This document shows, one piece after another, positions 1 through 5,918 of a DNA stretch of 7,120 nt. How positions within the stretch are numbered: position 1 is the first letter of the stretch; each line of letters starts with the position of its first letter. This DNA comes from Acidobacteriota bacterium (GTDB lineage Bacteria > Acidobacteriota > Polarisedimenticolia > J045), in assembly GCA_020350085.1 (NCBI GenBank), contig CP070706.1, forward strand, positions 410,703-417,822, in the 5' to 3' direction. The notes beneath the pieces were generated by a model. That model saw only the letters and a list, made by a program, of their open reading frames with translations, did no database searches and was not told the DNA's origin. A program made the position numbers and the translations under genes.

Positions 1-880
1 CGGCCGGCGATGCTTCCGGCTCGGGCTGGCGAATGGCGACGATGCGGCCGCTGGTGGCATCGACGACGGCAAGCCCGCGGCGCGCCGCGTACTGGAAGCG
101 CAGCACGTACAGCGGATAGAACAGCAGCACGCTCTCGCGCGCGATGACCGCGGTCGAGATCGTCGCGCCGGGCAGCAATCCGGAGATCATTCCTCGGCGA
201 TGTCGCTCGACCAGCTCGGAGGCATCGTGCTCCGCACGAGCACGCGAAACGAGCGGGTCGAGCACGGTTCCGCGAGATCGCAGTCGCAGGTCGAAGACCC
301 CGATCCGTCCCAGCCGGTCGAGAGGGCGCGCGACGCCGAGCGGTCCGGGGCTCTGGCGTTGGCGGTCCAGGGTGGGCAGTCCGAGCTCTTCGAGCGGGCA
401 GCCGGAGATGACGGCCAGATGACGTTTCTCGATCTCGCGCTGGACGTGTTCGATCTCCGCCTCGCCGTCGCGAAACCGGTAGACCGATTGGCCGCCTTCG
501 AGCGTGACGCGCTCGAGCGTGCGGCTCGGGCGCTCGCGCCGGCCCTCGAGTCTTCCGACCAGCAGTGAAGACACCCGCCAATACGGCGCGAACAGCAGCT
601 CGTCCGCATGCAGTCGCACCGCGCCCGCCTGGCCGCGCCGCGCCAACTCGCGACGCAGCGCGTCGAGTGCAAAGGCCCGATCGATCGCCGGCTCGACGGC
701 GAGCCGGCACGCGTTGCCGGACGGCTCGTCGATGCGGCCGAGAACACCACACGAGCCGCAGCGCGCGAGATGACCGGTTCCACCCTCCGGGTCGGGAGCG
801 CCGCCGCAGCGCGGACAGCTCAGCGCGGTCAGCATCCCGCCCGACACGATCGCGGTCGTCACCGCCTCGGTCCTGCTCAT
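1..880 (-). CDS. Zinc-ribbon protein with F-Y-P repeat segments, partial (3' end beyond window)
   Basis: The frame opens at an ATG at 880 and stays open for 293 codons to the left edge, so the C-terminus is missing. Residues 22-25 (CPRC) and 41-44 (CGSC) form a four-cysteine zinc ribbon. A helical stretch follows (about 65-83), then LLFAPYW (95-101), a charged middle region, and near residue 250 VLLFYPLYVLRF. The latter leads into a segment ending VVDATSGRIVA, which resembles the 'hydrophobic-P-W ... VDG-TG-V' repeats of bacterial proteins annotated only as TFIIB-type zinc-ribbon proteins. No membrane helix is visible in this part. The ATG overlaps the stop of the upstream gene as ATGA, suggesting translational coupling. 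No clear ribosome binding site precedes it, and an internal ATG at 835 (residue 16), just before the zinc ribbon, is an alternative start. It is a divergent paralogue of its neighbour. Function is unknown; nucleic-acid or protein binding by the ribbon is inference only. The plus-strand open frames here lack recognisable motifs. Confidence 0.8.
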   Translation of the reverse strand, partial: MSRTEAVTTAIVSGGMLTALSCPRCGGAPDPEGGTGHLARCGSCGVLGRIDEPSGNACRLAVEPAIDRAFALDALRRELARRGQAGAVRLHADELLFAPYWRVSSLLVGRLEGRRERPSRTLERVTLEGGQSVYRFRDGEAEIEHVQREIEKRHLAVISGCPLEELGLPTLDRQRQSPGPLGVARPLDRLGRIGVFDLRLRSRGTVLDPLVSRARAEHDASELVERHRRGMISGLLPGATISTAVIARESVLLFYPLYVLRFQYAARRGLAVVDATSGRIVAIRQPEPEASPA

Positions 881-1623
881 CGCGCAGCTGCCAGGCGCCA
901 CAGCGCCGCGGCGGCGATCAACAGGCCTGCCGGCGCCATCGGCGAGGGCAGCAGCAGTCCTCCGGCCAGCCCGGCGGCGAGCGAGCAGACCCACCAGCGC
1001 TGCAGCGCGTCCTTCGGCATCAAGCCGGACGGCGAACTCGCCGCCGGCGGCTGCAGGTCCTCGGGAAACATCACCTGTCCATCGACGGCGTCGCACCAAG
1101 CCGCAGAGTGGTGGGCGGGGTGGGCTGCAGACGGGGCTGCCGACCCCGCGTCCGCGCGCGAGAGGACGACGTGGACGAACGGGTAGTAGGCCACCGCACG
1201 ATCAGGGGGTGTGCCGAGACTCGGCGGCACGCGAACGACCTCTGCCGCCTGCTGCTCGATGTCGGTCTCGTCGGCGGCGTGGGCAGCGACGACGAAGTCC
1301 GCGCCGGAGGCGCGCCATCCACGCTCGATCGCGGGCGGCAGACAAGCAAGAGGCAGCAGCGGCCGGCGCGCCTGACCGGTTTGAGCGAACGGATAGAACA
1401 CCAGCTCGCCAGCCCCGGGCCGCCAGCGGGCGCCGCGCTCGGCCAGCGCGCTTCCGACGGCGCGACGCGCGCTGGCCACGTCGAGACGAGGGCGTGCCTC
1501 GAGCGGCCGGCGCCGCTGGGGATCGACGGCGAGCAGCGACGAGCAAGACCGGCAGCGAGCGAGCGGATCGGGCTGCTCGCCGTCGAACGGCGCCCCGCAG
1601 CTCGGACACGCGTAGGCGGGCAT
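877..1623 (-). CDS. Zinc-ribbon protein with C-terminal membrane hairpin, hypothetical
   Basis: This 248-residue protein is of unknown function. Cysteines 6, 9, 24 and 27 (CPSC ... CRSC) make an N-terminal zinc ribbon. It is followed by a helix (about 48-63), LVFYPFA (74-80), a middle region, AVAYYPFVHVV (143-153) and a short AWCDAVDGQVM segment (175-185). The last 40 residues are hydrophobic (about 211-226 and 229-246) and look like a membrane hairpin, so the ribbon probably sits at the cytoplasmic face of the membrane. The order ribbon, helix, F-Y-P, F-Y-P matches the gene downstream, pointing to an old tandem duplication. The ATG at 1623 has a good AAGGAG five bases upstream, which fixes the start. 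It is the first gene of a minus-strand unit transcribed away from trxA. Zinc binding follows from the cysteine pattern; the rest is inference. Long plus-strand frames over this gene are antisense shadows of G+C-rich coding DNA. Confidence 0.82.
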   Translation of the reverse strand: MPAYACPSCGAPFDGEQPDPLARCRSCSSLLAVDPQRRRPLEARPRLDVASARRAVGSALAERGARWRPGAGELVFYPFAQTGQARRPLLPLACLPPAIERGWRASGADFVVAAHAADETDIEQQAAEVVRVPPSLGTPPDRAVAYYPFVHVVLSRADAGSAAPSAAHPAHHSAAWCDAVDGQVMFPEDLQPPAASSPSGLMPKDALQRWWVCSLAAGLAGGLLLPSPMAPAGLLIAAAALWRLAAAR

Positions 1624-1628
1624 CCGAA

Positions 1629-1634
1629 CTCCTT
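1629..1634 (-). promoter_or_regulatory. Ribosome binding site of the zinc-ribbon/membrane-hairpin gene
   Basis: The minus strand reads AAGGAG here, five bases before the ATG at 1623. It is the best Shine-Dalgarno match in the window. It supports that start and the minus-strand reading of the region. Confidence 0.75.
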
Positions 1635-1732
1635 CGCCGGCAAACGTCGGGCGTGGCGAGCCGGCGCGTCAACTCGAGGGCCCGGTGGGCTGCTCGAGCG
1701 CGGCGGCTCGGGCTCGGGGCTGAGCAGCGGTG

Positions 1733-1738
1733 TATCAT
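1733..1738 (+). promoter_or_regulatory. Candidate -10 element of the trxA promoter
   Basis: TATCAT, preceded by TG, stands out in the very G+C-rich 227-bp intergenic region between the divergent genes (1624-1850). It could act as a -10 box for the trxA unit, giving a leader of about 105 bases. No convincing -35 lies 16-18 bp upstream, where the sequence is of the GGGCTC kind. On the opposite strand a TTGACG (1667-1672) could be a -35 for the zinc-ribbon genes, but no good -10 follows it. Start sites are therefore uncertain. Confidence 0.3.
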
Positions 1739-1795
1739 CAGCGACCTTCGTCAGCGCTCACCGCTTGCCAAACGGAGGGGGCGCGCTTACATCAG

Positions 1796-1832
1796 GGGGT
1801 CACGACAACCCCGCTGCCGGGTCTCCGGCGGC
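1796..1832 (+). promoter_or_regulatory. Two adjacent hairpins in the trxA leader
   Basis: The first stem is GGGGT (1796-1800) with ACCCC (1808-1812) and a seven-base loop. The second follows with no gap: GCTGCCGG (1813-1820) with CCGGCGGC (1825-1832), a GTCT loop and one G-U pair in RNA. No T-run follows, so this is not an intrinsic terminator. The second stem ends three bases before the purine-rich ribosome binding site of trxA, so the structure could influence translation or mRNA stability. The pairing is read directly from the sequence; a regulatory role is inference. Confidence 0.4.
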
Positions 1833-1835
1833 CCG

Positions 1836-1844
1836 AGAAGAGGT
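1836..1844 (+). promoter_or_regulatory. Ribosome binding site of trxA
   Basis: The purine-rich AGAAGAGGT lies six bases before the ATG at 1851. It marks that ATG as the trxA start rather than the much longer upstream extension of the same frame, which has no thioredoxin-like sequence. Confidence 0.6.
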
Positions 1845-1850
1845 CAGCTG

Positions 1851-2180
1851 ATGGCGAATCTTGCATCGATCACGGACGAGTCCTTCGAGCAGCAGGTTCT
1901 CAAGGCTTCCCATCCGGTTCTCGTTGATTTTTCCGCGACTTGGTGCGGGCCCTGCAAGGCGCTGACACCCGTGCTCGAGGAGCTGGCGGGCGAGTACGAC
2001 GGACGGGTGCACTTTTTCAATGCCGATGTGGACGAAGCGCGGGCGACCGCGATGCGGTTTGGCATCGCTTCGGTGCCGACCGTCTTGATCTTCAACAACG
2101 GCGAGGTCGTCTCGCAGGCGATCGGTCTGCGGCCGAAGGAAGACCTCGCGGGCATGCTCGACAGCGCTCTGGCCGGCTGA
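1851..2180 (+). CDS. trxA: Thioredoxin
   Basis: This is a 109-residue thioredoxin, the normal length for the single-domain cytosolic protein. It carries the classical active site WCGPCK (Trp31, Cys32, Cys35) in the context VLVDFSATWCGPCK, the buried ADVDE strand near residue 60, and the cis-proline loop SVPT (Pro76). There is no signal peptide, so it acts in the cytosol as a dithiol reductant normally recharged by thioredoxin reductase, which is not encoded here. It is the first gene of a plus-strand unit and lies 30 bp before a DsbD-type membrane protein. In E. coli, cytosolic thioredoxin is the electron donor to DsbD, so this copy may be dedicated to the relay rather than being the main housekeeping thioredoxin. 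The family call is very secure; the dedicated role is inference. A hairpin-rich leader and a candidate -10 lie upstream. Confidence 0.96.
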   Translation: MANLASITDESFEQQVLKASHPVLVDFSATWCGPCKALTPVLEELAGEYDGRVHFFNADVDEARATAMRFGIASVPTVLIFNNGEVVSQAIGLRPKEDLAGMLDSALAG

Positions 2181-2210
2181 GCGGCTCGTCGAGCGCCAGA
2201 GCTCGAGTCC

Positions 2211-2999
2211 TTGTTTTCGCTCGTCATCGCCGCCAACTTCTTGAACCGGCTCGAGGACTGGGTCGGCGCGGTGTCGAGCCGGCTCGCCGAGGCGGTCTCG
2301 GGCGCGTCAGATCCGCTCGCGCTCGGCATCTTTTTCGCCGCCGGTGTGCTCGCATCGTTGACGCCCTGCGTGTACCCGATGATCCCGATCGTCGTCGCGT
2401 ACATGGGCGGGGCCGAGACGGCGGCGATGTCGAGCGGCGCCTCACGCCAGACCCGCAAGATGCGCGTCGTCGTGCGCTCTCTGGCTTACGTCGGCGGTAT
2501 GGCGCTGGTTTACACGGCGCTCGGCCTCGTCGCGCTGCTCGCTCGGCGTCCGTTCGGCTCGATGACGCAGACGTTTTGGGGCTACGCCATCGTCGCCGCC
2601 GTGCTGGCGATCTTCGGGCTGTCGCTATTGGGGCTATTCGAAGTACGCGTGCCGACCTTCATCCTCGACCGCATCGGCACAGGCCCGCGCAAGGGCATGC
2701 TGGGAGCGGTGGCCATGGGCGCCAGCTCCGCGATCGTCGCCGCCCCGTGCGCGGCACCGATCGTGGTGCCCCTGGCGGCGATCGTCGCGCAGCAGGGCCG
2801 CGTGCTGTTCGGCACGATCGCGATGCTGGCGTTCAGCCTCGGTCTGGGCCTGCTCTTGATGCTGATCGGTGTCAGCTCGGGCTTGGCCGCCAGCATGCCG
2901 CGTCCGGGTGGCTGGATGGTGACGCTCAAGCGCATCATGGGCGTGGTGATGCTGCTGCTCGCAGCATGGTTCTTGTATCAGGGTTGGTGGCGCCTATGA
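2211..2999 (+). CDS. DsbD/CcdA-type thiol:disulfide transmembrane electron carrier (short DsbD beta domain)
   Basis: This 262-residue inner-membrane protein moves reducing equivalents from cytosolic thioredoxin to the outside of the membrane. The signature TPCVYPMIPI puts Cys53 in the first membrane helix, and APCAAP puts Cys180 in the fourth; this is the redox pair of the DsbD transmembrane domain. Six helices are apparent: about 36-62, 88-111, 123-145, 163-192, 198-224 and 236-257. The segment PGGWMVTLKRIMG matches DsbD better than minimal CcdA. Classical DsbD has eight helices flanked by an N-terminal periplasmic domain and a C-terminal thioredoxin domain; both flanks are absent. The N-terminus is instead an amphipathic helix. 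No ATG fits: the frame is closed by the trxA stop, so TTG 2211 is the first possible start, with TTG 2241 as an alternative. Both have weak ribosome sites, which suggests coupling to trxA. The stop overlaps the next gene's ATG. Confidence 0.9.
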   Translation: MFSLVIAANFLNRLEDWVGAVSSRLAEAVSGASDPLALGIFFAAGVLASLTPCVYPMIPIVVAYMGGAETAAMSSGASRQTRKMRVVVRSLAYVGGMALVYTALGLVALLARRPFGSMTQTFWGYAIVAAVLAIFGLSLLGLFEVRVPTFILDRIGTGPRKGMLGAVAMGASSAIVAAPCAAPIVVPLAAIVAQQGRVLFGTIAMLAFSLGLGLLLMLIGVSSGLAASMPRPGGWMVTLKRIMGVVMLLLAAWFLYQGWWRL

Positions 3000-3493
3000 C
3001 CGGCGCACGGACGGCAGCGATGACGACATTGACGTCGGCCGTGTTGGCGGCGCTGGCTTGGCTGAGCGTGGGCGCGATCCCGGCGGCACCGCAGGCGGCT
3101 CCCGTCGTGCCGTTGGTGACGACCGAGGGCAAGAAGATCTCGCTGGCGGATGGGGCCAAGCTGACCGAGCTGGTGTTCGTGGCTCACTGGTGCCGGCCGT
3201 GCGAGACCGAGCTGACCGCCGCCCGCCGCCGGCTCGGGGCGCTGCGCCGGGAGGGCTACCGCCTGGTGCTCATCGGGGTGTCCCAGCGGCAGACCCTCGA
3301 GCAGTTCCGCGAGTGGGTCGCGGAGTACCGGTTCGATCACGATCTCGTCTACGACGCCCAAGGGAATCTCAAGCGAGCCTTCGGCGCCGCGCTGCTGCCG
3401 TGGCACGTCGTCATCGACGCGAAGGGGCAGATTCTCGTCCAGGGCGACACGCCGCCGGCCGACGACAAGCTTCGCACCTGGCTTTCGCCGTAG
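2996..3493 (+). CDS. Exported TlpA/ResA-like thioredoxin-fold protein
   Basis: This is a 165-residue periplasmic thioredoxin-like protein. A short basic start and a hydrophobic stretch (about 12-28), then an alanine/proline-rich segment, form a signal peptide or membrane anchor; no lipobox cysteine is present. The active site is WCRPC (Trp65, Cys66, Cys69) in VFVAHWCRPCETEL. A probable cis-proline is Pro135 in ALLPWHVVIDAKG, typical of TlpA/ResA/DsbE-type reductases, although a leucine replaces the small residue usual before it. Its ATG overlaps the membrane-protein stop (ATGA), with GGTGG five bases upstream; Met9 (3020) is a possible alternative. The position suggests it receives electrons from the membrane protein, standing in for the C-terminal thioredoxin domain of DsbD. 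Clients could be oxidised apocytochrome c, misoxidised proteins or another periplasmic thiol enzyme; no cytochrome maturation gene is in view to decide this. Confidence 0.88.
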   Translation: MTGARTAAMTTLTSAVLAALAWLSVGAIPAAPQAAPVVPLVTTEGKKISLADGAKLTELVFVAHWCRPCETELTAARRRLGALRREGYRLVLIGVSQRQTLEQFREWVAEYRFDHDLVYDAQGNLKRAFGAALLPWHVVIDAKGQILVQGDTPPADDKLRTWLSP

Positions 3494-3496
3494 AAT
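3491..3496 (+). promoter_or_regulatory. Candidate -10 element upstream of hflX
   Basis: TAGAAT is a good -10 match and overlaps the TAG stop of the exported thioredoxin gene. It lies 35 bp before the hflX start. No strong -35 is seen at the usual distance. If active, hflX-ddl would have its own promoter as well as readthrough from the thioredoxin unit. The 38-bp gap contains no terminator hairpin. Confidence 0.3.
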
Positions 3497-3531
3497 CTTT
3501 AGTGTGACCCCGCGAAGGAACTTTCCAGTCG

Positions 3532-4848
3532 TTGAGTGAGCGTTTGATCCGCACGGAGCTGCCCCCGCACGACGCCGAGAGCGCGCGGCGGGGCGGAGCC
3601 TACCTGGTTGGTGTAGTGCATCCCGCAACGAGTACGGCCGAAGTCGAGGCGCATCTCGACGAGCTGGCCGCGCTCGCCGATACCGCCGGGTTCGACGAGG
3701 CGGGGCGCGCCGTGTTGTCGTTGCGGCGCATTCAGGCGGCGACGTTCGTCGGCCGCGGCCAAGCCGATGACGTCGGAGTGATGGCCCGCGGCCTCGGCGC
3801 TGAGCTGATCGCCGTGGACGAAGATCTCACGCCGGCCCAGGTGCGCAATCTCGAAGCGGCGACGGAGCTGCCGGTCGTCGATCGCGCCGGGCTGATCATC
3901 GACATTTTCGCGCAGCACGCCCGCAGCCGAGAGGCGCGGACCCAGGTCGAGCTGGCCAGCTTGCAGTACTTGCTGCCGCGGTTGGCCGGCCGCTGGACGC
4001 ATCTATCGCGACAGGTTGGCGGCGGCCCGGGCGGCACGAAGGGAGAAGGCGAGAAGCAGATCGAGCTCGATCGCCGGATCGTGCGCCGCCGGATCGACGT
4101 TCTGCGCCGCGAGCTGGCCCGAGTCGAGGTCTCGCGCCGCGTGCGCCGCCGTCGTCGCCAGCTTCCGACCGCGGCGATCGTCGGCTACACCAACGTCGGC
4201 AAGTCGTCGCTGTTCAATGCGATGGCTCACGGAACGGTCAAGGTCGAGGATCAGCTGTTTGCCACGCTCGATCCGACCGTGCGGCGCATCGATCTCGGGC
4301 AGCGCGGCGCGCTGTTGCTCAAAGACACGGTCGGCTTCATCCGCAAGTTACCTCACCATCTCGTCGCCTCGTTCCGCAGCACGTTCGAAGAGTCGGCCGA
4401 GTCAGACCTGATCGTGCTCGTTGCGGATCCGACGCACCCGGCCGGAGCCGAGCAGCTGGAAACCGCGCGGCGCGTGCTCGTCGAGTCCGGGCTCGGAGAG
4501 CTGCCGCGGTTGCTCGTTTTCAACAAGATCGACAAGTTGCCGTTCGACGCGCTGTTGGAGCTGAGCCAGCGTGATCCGAACGCGCTGCTCGTCTCCGCTC
4601 GCAGCGGGGCCGGCATCGACCGGCTCGTCGAGGTGCTCGCCGATCGGCTGCTCGGCGAGACGCTCGTCGAGACGTTCAAGATCCCGCACGATCGCGGCGA
4701 CCTGCTCGCCGACGCGCGGCGTCAGGGCCACGTCGAAGCGTGCGAGGCCGACGACGGCATGATCTCGTTCACCCTGCGCGCCTCCGCGCGCGTGCTCGAC
4801 GCCTTCCAGATCCGCATCGACGAGCTGCGCCCGCGAGGCCGCGCGTGA
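3532..4848 (+). CDS. hflX: GTPase HflX, ribosome-associated
   Basis: This is a full-length HflX of 438 residues. HflX is a cytosolic GTPase that binds the 50S subunit and, in E. coli, splits stalled 70S ribosomes after stress. The N-terminal domain (about 22-160) shows the family blocks RIQAATFVGRGQADD and DRAGLIIDIFAQHARSREA. A basic coiled linker follows (about 175-210). The G domain has G1 GYTNVGKSS (218-226), G2 ATLDPT (244-249), G3 DTVGF (265-269), G4 NKID (331-334) and G5 SARSG (355-359). A C-terminal domain follows to residue 438. The linker reads GGGPGGTKGEGEKQIELDRR where the common form is close to GIGTRGPGETQLE, a modest variation. A stop at 3505-3507 leaves TTG 3532 as the first available start; GAAGGA (3514-3519) precedes it at a rather long 12-base spacing, so TTG 3544 is possible. 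The gene overlaps ddl by 4 bp. Confidence 0.96.
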   Translation: MSERLIRTELPPHDAESARRGGAYLVGVVHPATSTAEVEAHLDELAALADTAGFDEAGRAVLSLRRIQAATFVGRGQADDVGVMARGLGAELIAVDEDLTPAQVRNLEAATELPVVDRAGLIIDIFAQHARSREARTQVELASLQYLLPRLAGRWTHLSRQVGGGPGGTKGEGEKQIELDRRIVRRRIDVLRRELARVEVSRRVRRRRRQLPTAAIVGYTNVGKSSLFNAMAHGTVKVEDQLFATLDPTVRRIDLGQRGALLLKDTVGFIRKLPHHLVASFRSTFEESAESDLIVLVADPTHPAGAEQLETARRVLVESGLGELPRLLVFNKIDKLPFDALLELSQRDPNALLVSARSGAGIDRLVEVLADRLLGETLVETFKIPHDRGDLLADARRQGHVEACEADDGMISFTLRASARVLDAFQIRIDELRPRGRA

Positions 4849-5915
4849 GCCGGCGCCGCCTGGCGCTCGTATTCGGCGGACGCTCGCCCGAGCACGACGT
4901 ATCGCTCGTCTCCGCGCGGGCGATCCACGATCAGCTCGATCGCGACCACTTCGAGCTGCTGCTCGTCGGCGTCGATCGCCAGGGAAGGCCGCGCCTCGGC
5001 GGACGCGAGCTGCTCGCTGGCGGTCTCGATCGCGGCGAGGGGATCCGCGTCCGTTGGCCGGCCTCCCCGACCGATCGCGCGCTGCGCGAGGAAGCGACGG
5101 GAAGGCTCGTCAGCGCGCCGCTCGATGTCGTGTTTCCGATCATTCACGGTGCGGGCGGCGAAGACGGCGCGCTGCAAGGGATGCTGCAGCTTTGCGACAT
5201 TCCGTGCGTAGGCGCTGGCGTGCTCGGTTCGGCGCTCGCGATGGACAAGGACCGCACGCGCCGCATGCTAGCTGCCGAGGGGATTCCGGTGGTCGAGGAC
5301 ATCGTGCTGCACGCTCGTGCGCGGCGGGAAAACCCTGATGCCGCCGGCTGGCGCGCGCGCGTTCACTCGCTCGGCTATCCGGTCTTCGTCAAGCCGGCGC
5401 GCACCGGGTCGAGCGTCGGCATCACCAAAGTCACCGCCGCCGAGCAGCTCGACGAGGCGCTCGAGATCGCCGAGCGCTTCGATGAAAAGATCGTCATCGA
5501 GCGCGCGGTGCCGGCCGCGCGCGAGATCGAGATCTCGGTGTTGGGGCTGGATCGGCCGGAGGTATCGGTGCCGGGAGAGATCGTTCCCGCCGCCGAGTTC
5601 TACGACTACCGCGCGAAGTACGAGGACCCAGAATCGAAGCTGCTGATCCCCGCGCCGATCGACGAAGCGCTCGTGGGTCGGATCGGCGAGTGGGCGAAGC
5701 GGGCGTTCGTGGCGCTCGATCTGGCGGGCATGGCGCGCGTGGACTTCCTGCTTTCGCGCGAGAGCGGCGAGACCGTGCTCAACGAGGTCAACACGCTGCC
5801 GGGATTCACGCCGATCTCGATGTATCCCAAGCTGTGGCAGGCCAGCGGCCTCACATACCCGCGCCTGCTCGACCGGCTCGTCGAGCTGGCGTTCGAGGCG
5901 GCCCGGCCGAGCTGA
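4845..5915 (+). CDS. ddl: D-alanine--D-alanine ligase
   Basis: This ATP-grasp ligase of 356 residues joins two D-alanines for the peptidoglycan stem peptide in the cytosol. Its length is nearer E. coli DdlA than the shorter DdlB. The N-terminal domain shows GGRSPEHDVS (Glu16) and HGAGGEDG (101-108). The ATP-grasp part shows DKDRTRR (Lys135), VKPARTGSSVG (Lys183, Ser189), VPGEI, the omega loop FYDYRAKY (252-259), RVD (Arg298, Asp300) and NEVNTLPGF (Glu314, Asn316), so the known DdlB catalytic and metal ligands are all present. Tyr259 matches the tyrosine linked to making D-Ala-D-Ala rather than D-Ala-D-lactate. The start is GTG 4845, overlapping the hflX stop as GTGA, with GAGG six bases upstream; the frame runs further upstream but there reads as an hflX shadow. 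ddl usually sits with mur or fts genes, so hflX is an unusual partner. Its stop abuts that of the convergent regulator. Confidence 0.97.
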   Translation: MSRRRLALVFGGRSPEHDVSLVSARAIHDQLDRDHFELLLVGVDRQGRPRLGGRELLAGGLDRGEGIRVRWPASPTDRALREEATGRLVSAPLDVVFPIIHGAGGEDGALQGMLQLCDIPCVGAGVLGSALAMDKDRTRRMLAAEGIPVVEDIVLHARARRENPDAAGWRARVHSLGYPVFVKPARTGSSVGITKVTAAEQLDEALEIAERFDEKIVIERAVPAAREIEISVLGLDRPEVSVPGEIVPAAEFYDYRAKYEDPESKLLIPAPIDEALVGRIGEWAKRAFVALDLAGMARVDFLLSRESGETVLNEVNTLPGFTPISMYPKLWQASGLTYPRLLDRLVELAFEAARPS

Positions 5916-5918
5916 TCA
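5913..5918. other. Back-to-back convergent stop codons
   Basis: The palindrome TGATCA holds the TGA of ddl on the plus strand (5913-5915) and the TGA of the regulator on the minus strand (5918-5916). There is no intergenic base between the two genes. No intrinsic terminator is seen at the junction, so both transcripts probably run into the opposite gene. Confidence 0.85.

Noticed and set aside
187..783. Minus-strand frame of 198 codons
   Set aside because: It is a serine/arginine-rich shadow. The correct minus-strand frame is the one opening at 880, which stays open to the window edge and carries the zinc ribbon.
1201..1800. Exact 10-base repeat ATCAGGGGGT at 1201-1210 and 1791-1800
   Set aside because: One copy is coding and one is in a leader. 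Ten-base repeats are expected by chance in 7 kb, and no longer similarity surrounds them.
565..1851. Long plus-strand open frame of 428 codons, and another at 1209-2180 reading into trxA
   Set aside because: They lie antisense to the two zinc-ribbon genes, are arginine- and alanine-rich without motifs, and the minus strand has paired cysteine motifs, G/C-ending codons and a good ribosome site. The trxA part of the second frame begins at 1851.
1940..2995. Plus-strand extension upstream of the exported thioredoxin
   Set aside because: It overlaps trxA and the membrane carrier in another frame and is arginine-rich nonsense. The ATG at 2996 with a signal peptide is the natural start.
2211..3493. 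A single DsbD gene broken by frameshift into membrane and thioredoxin parts
   Set aside because: The second gene has its own ribosome site, ATG and export signal, and the membrane part ends cleanly after helix six. These are two genuine genes, not a broken one.
4845..5915. Vancomycin-resistance-type D-Ala-D-lactate ligase
   Set aside because: The omega loop has the tyrosine-containing YDYRAKY form of D-Ala-D-Ala ligases, and no van genes lie nearby.
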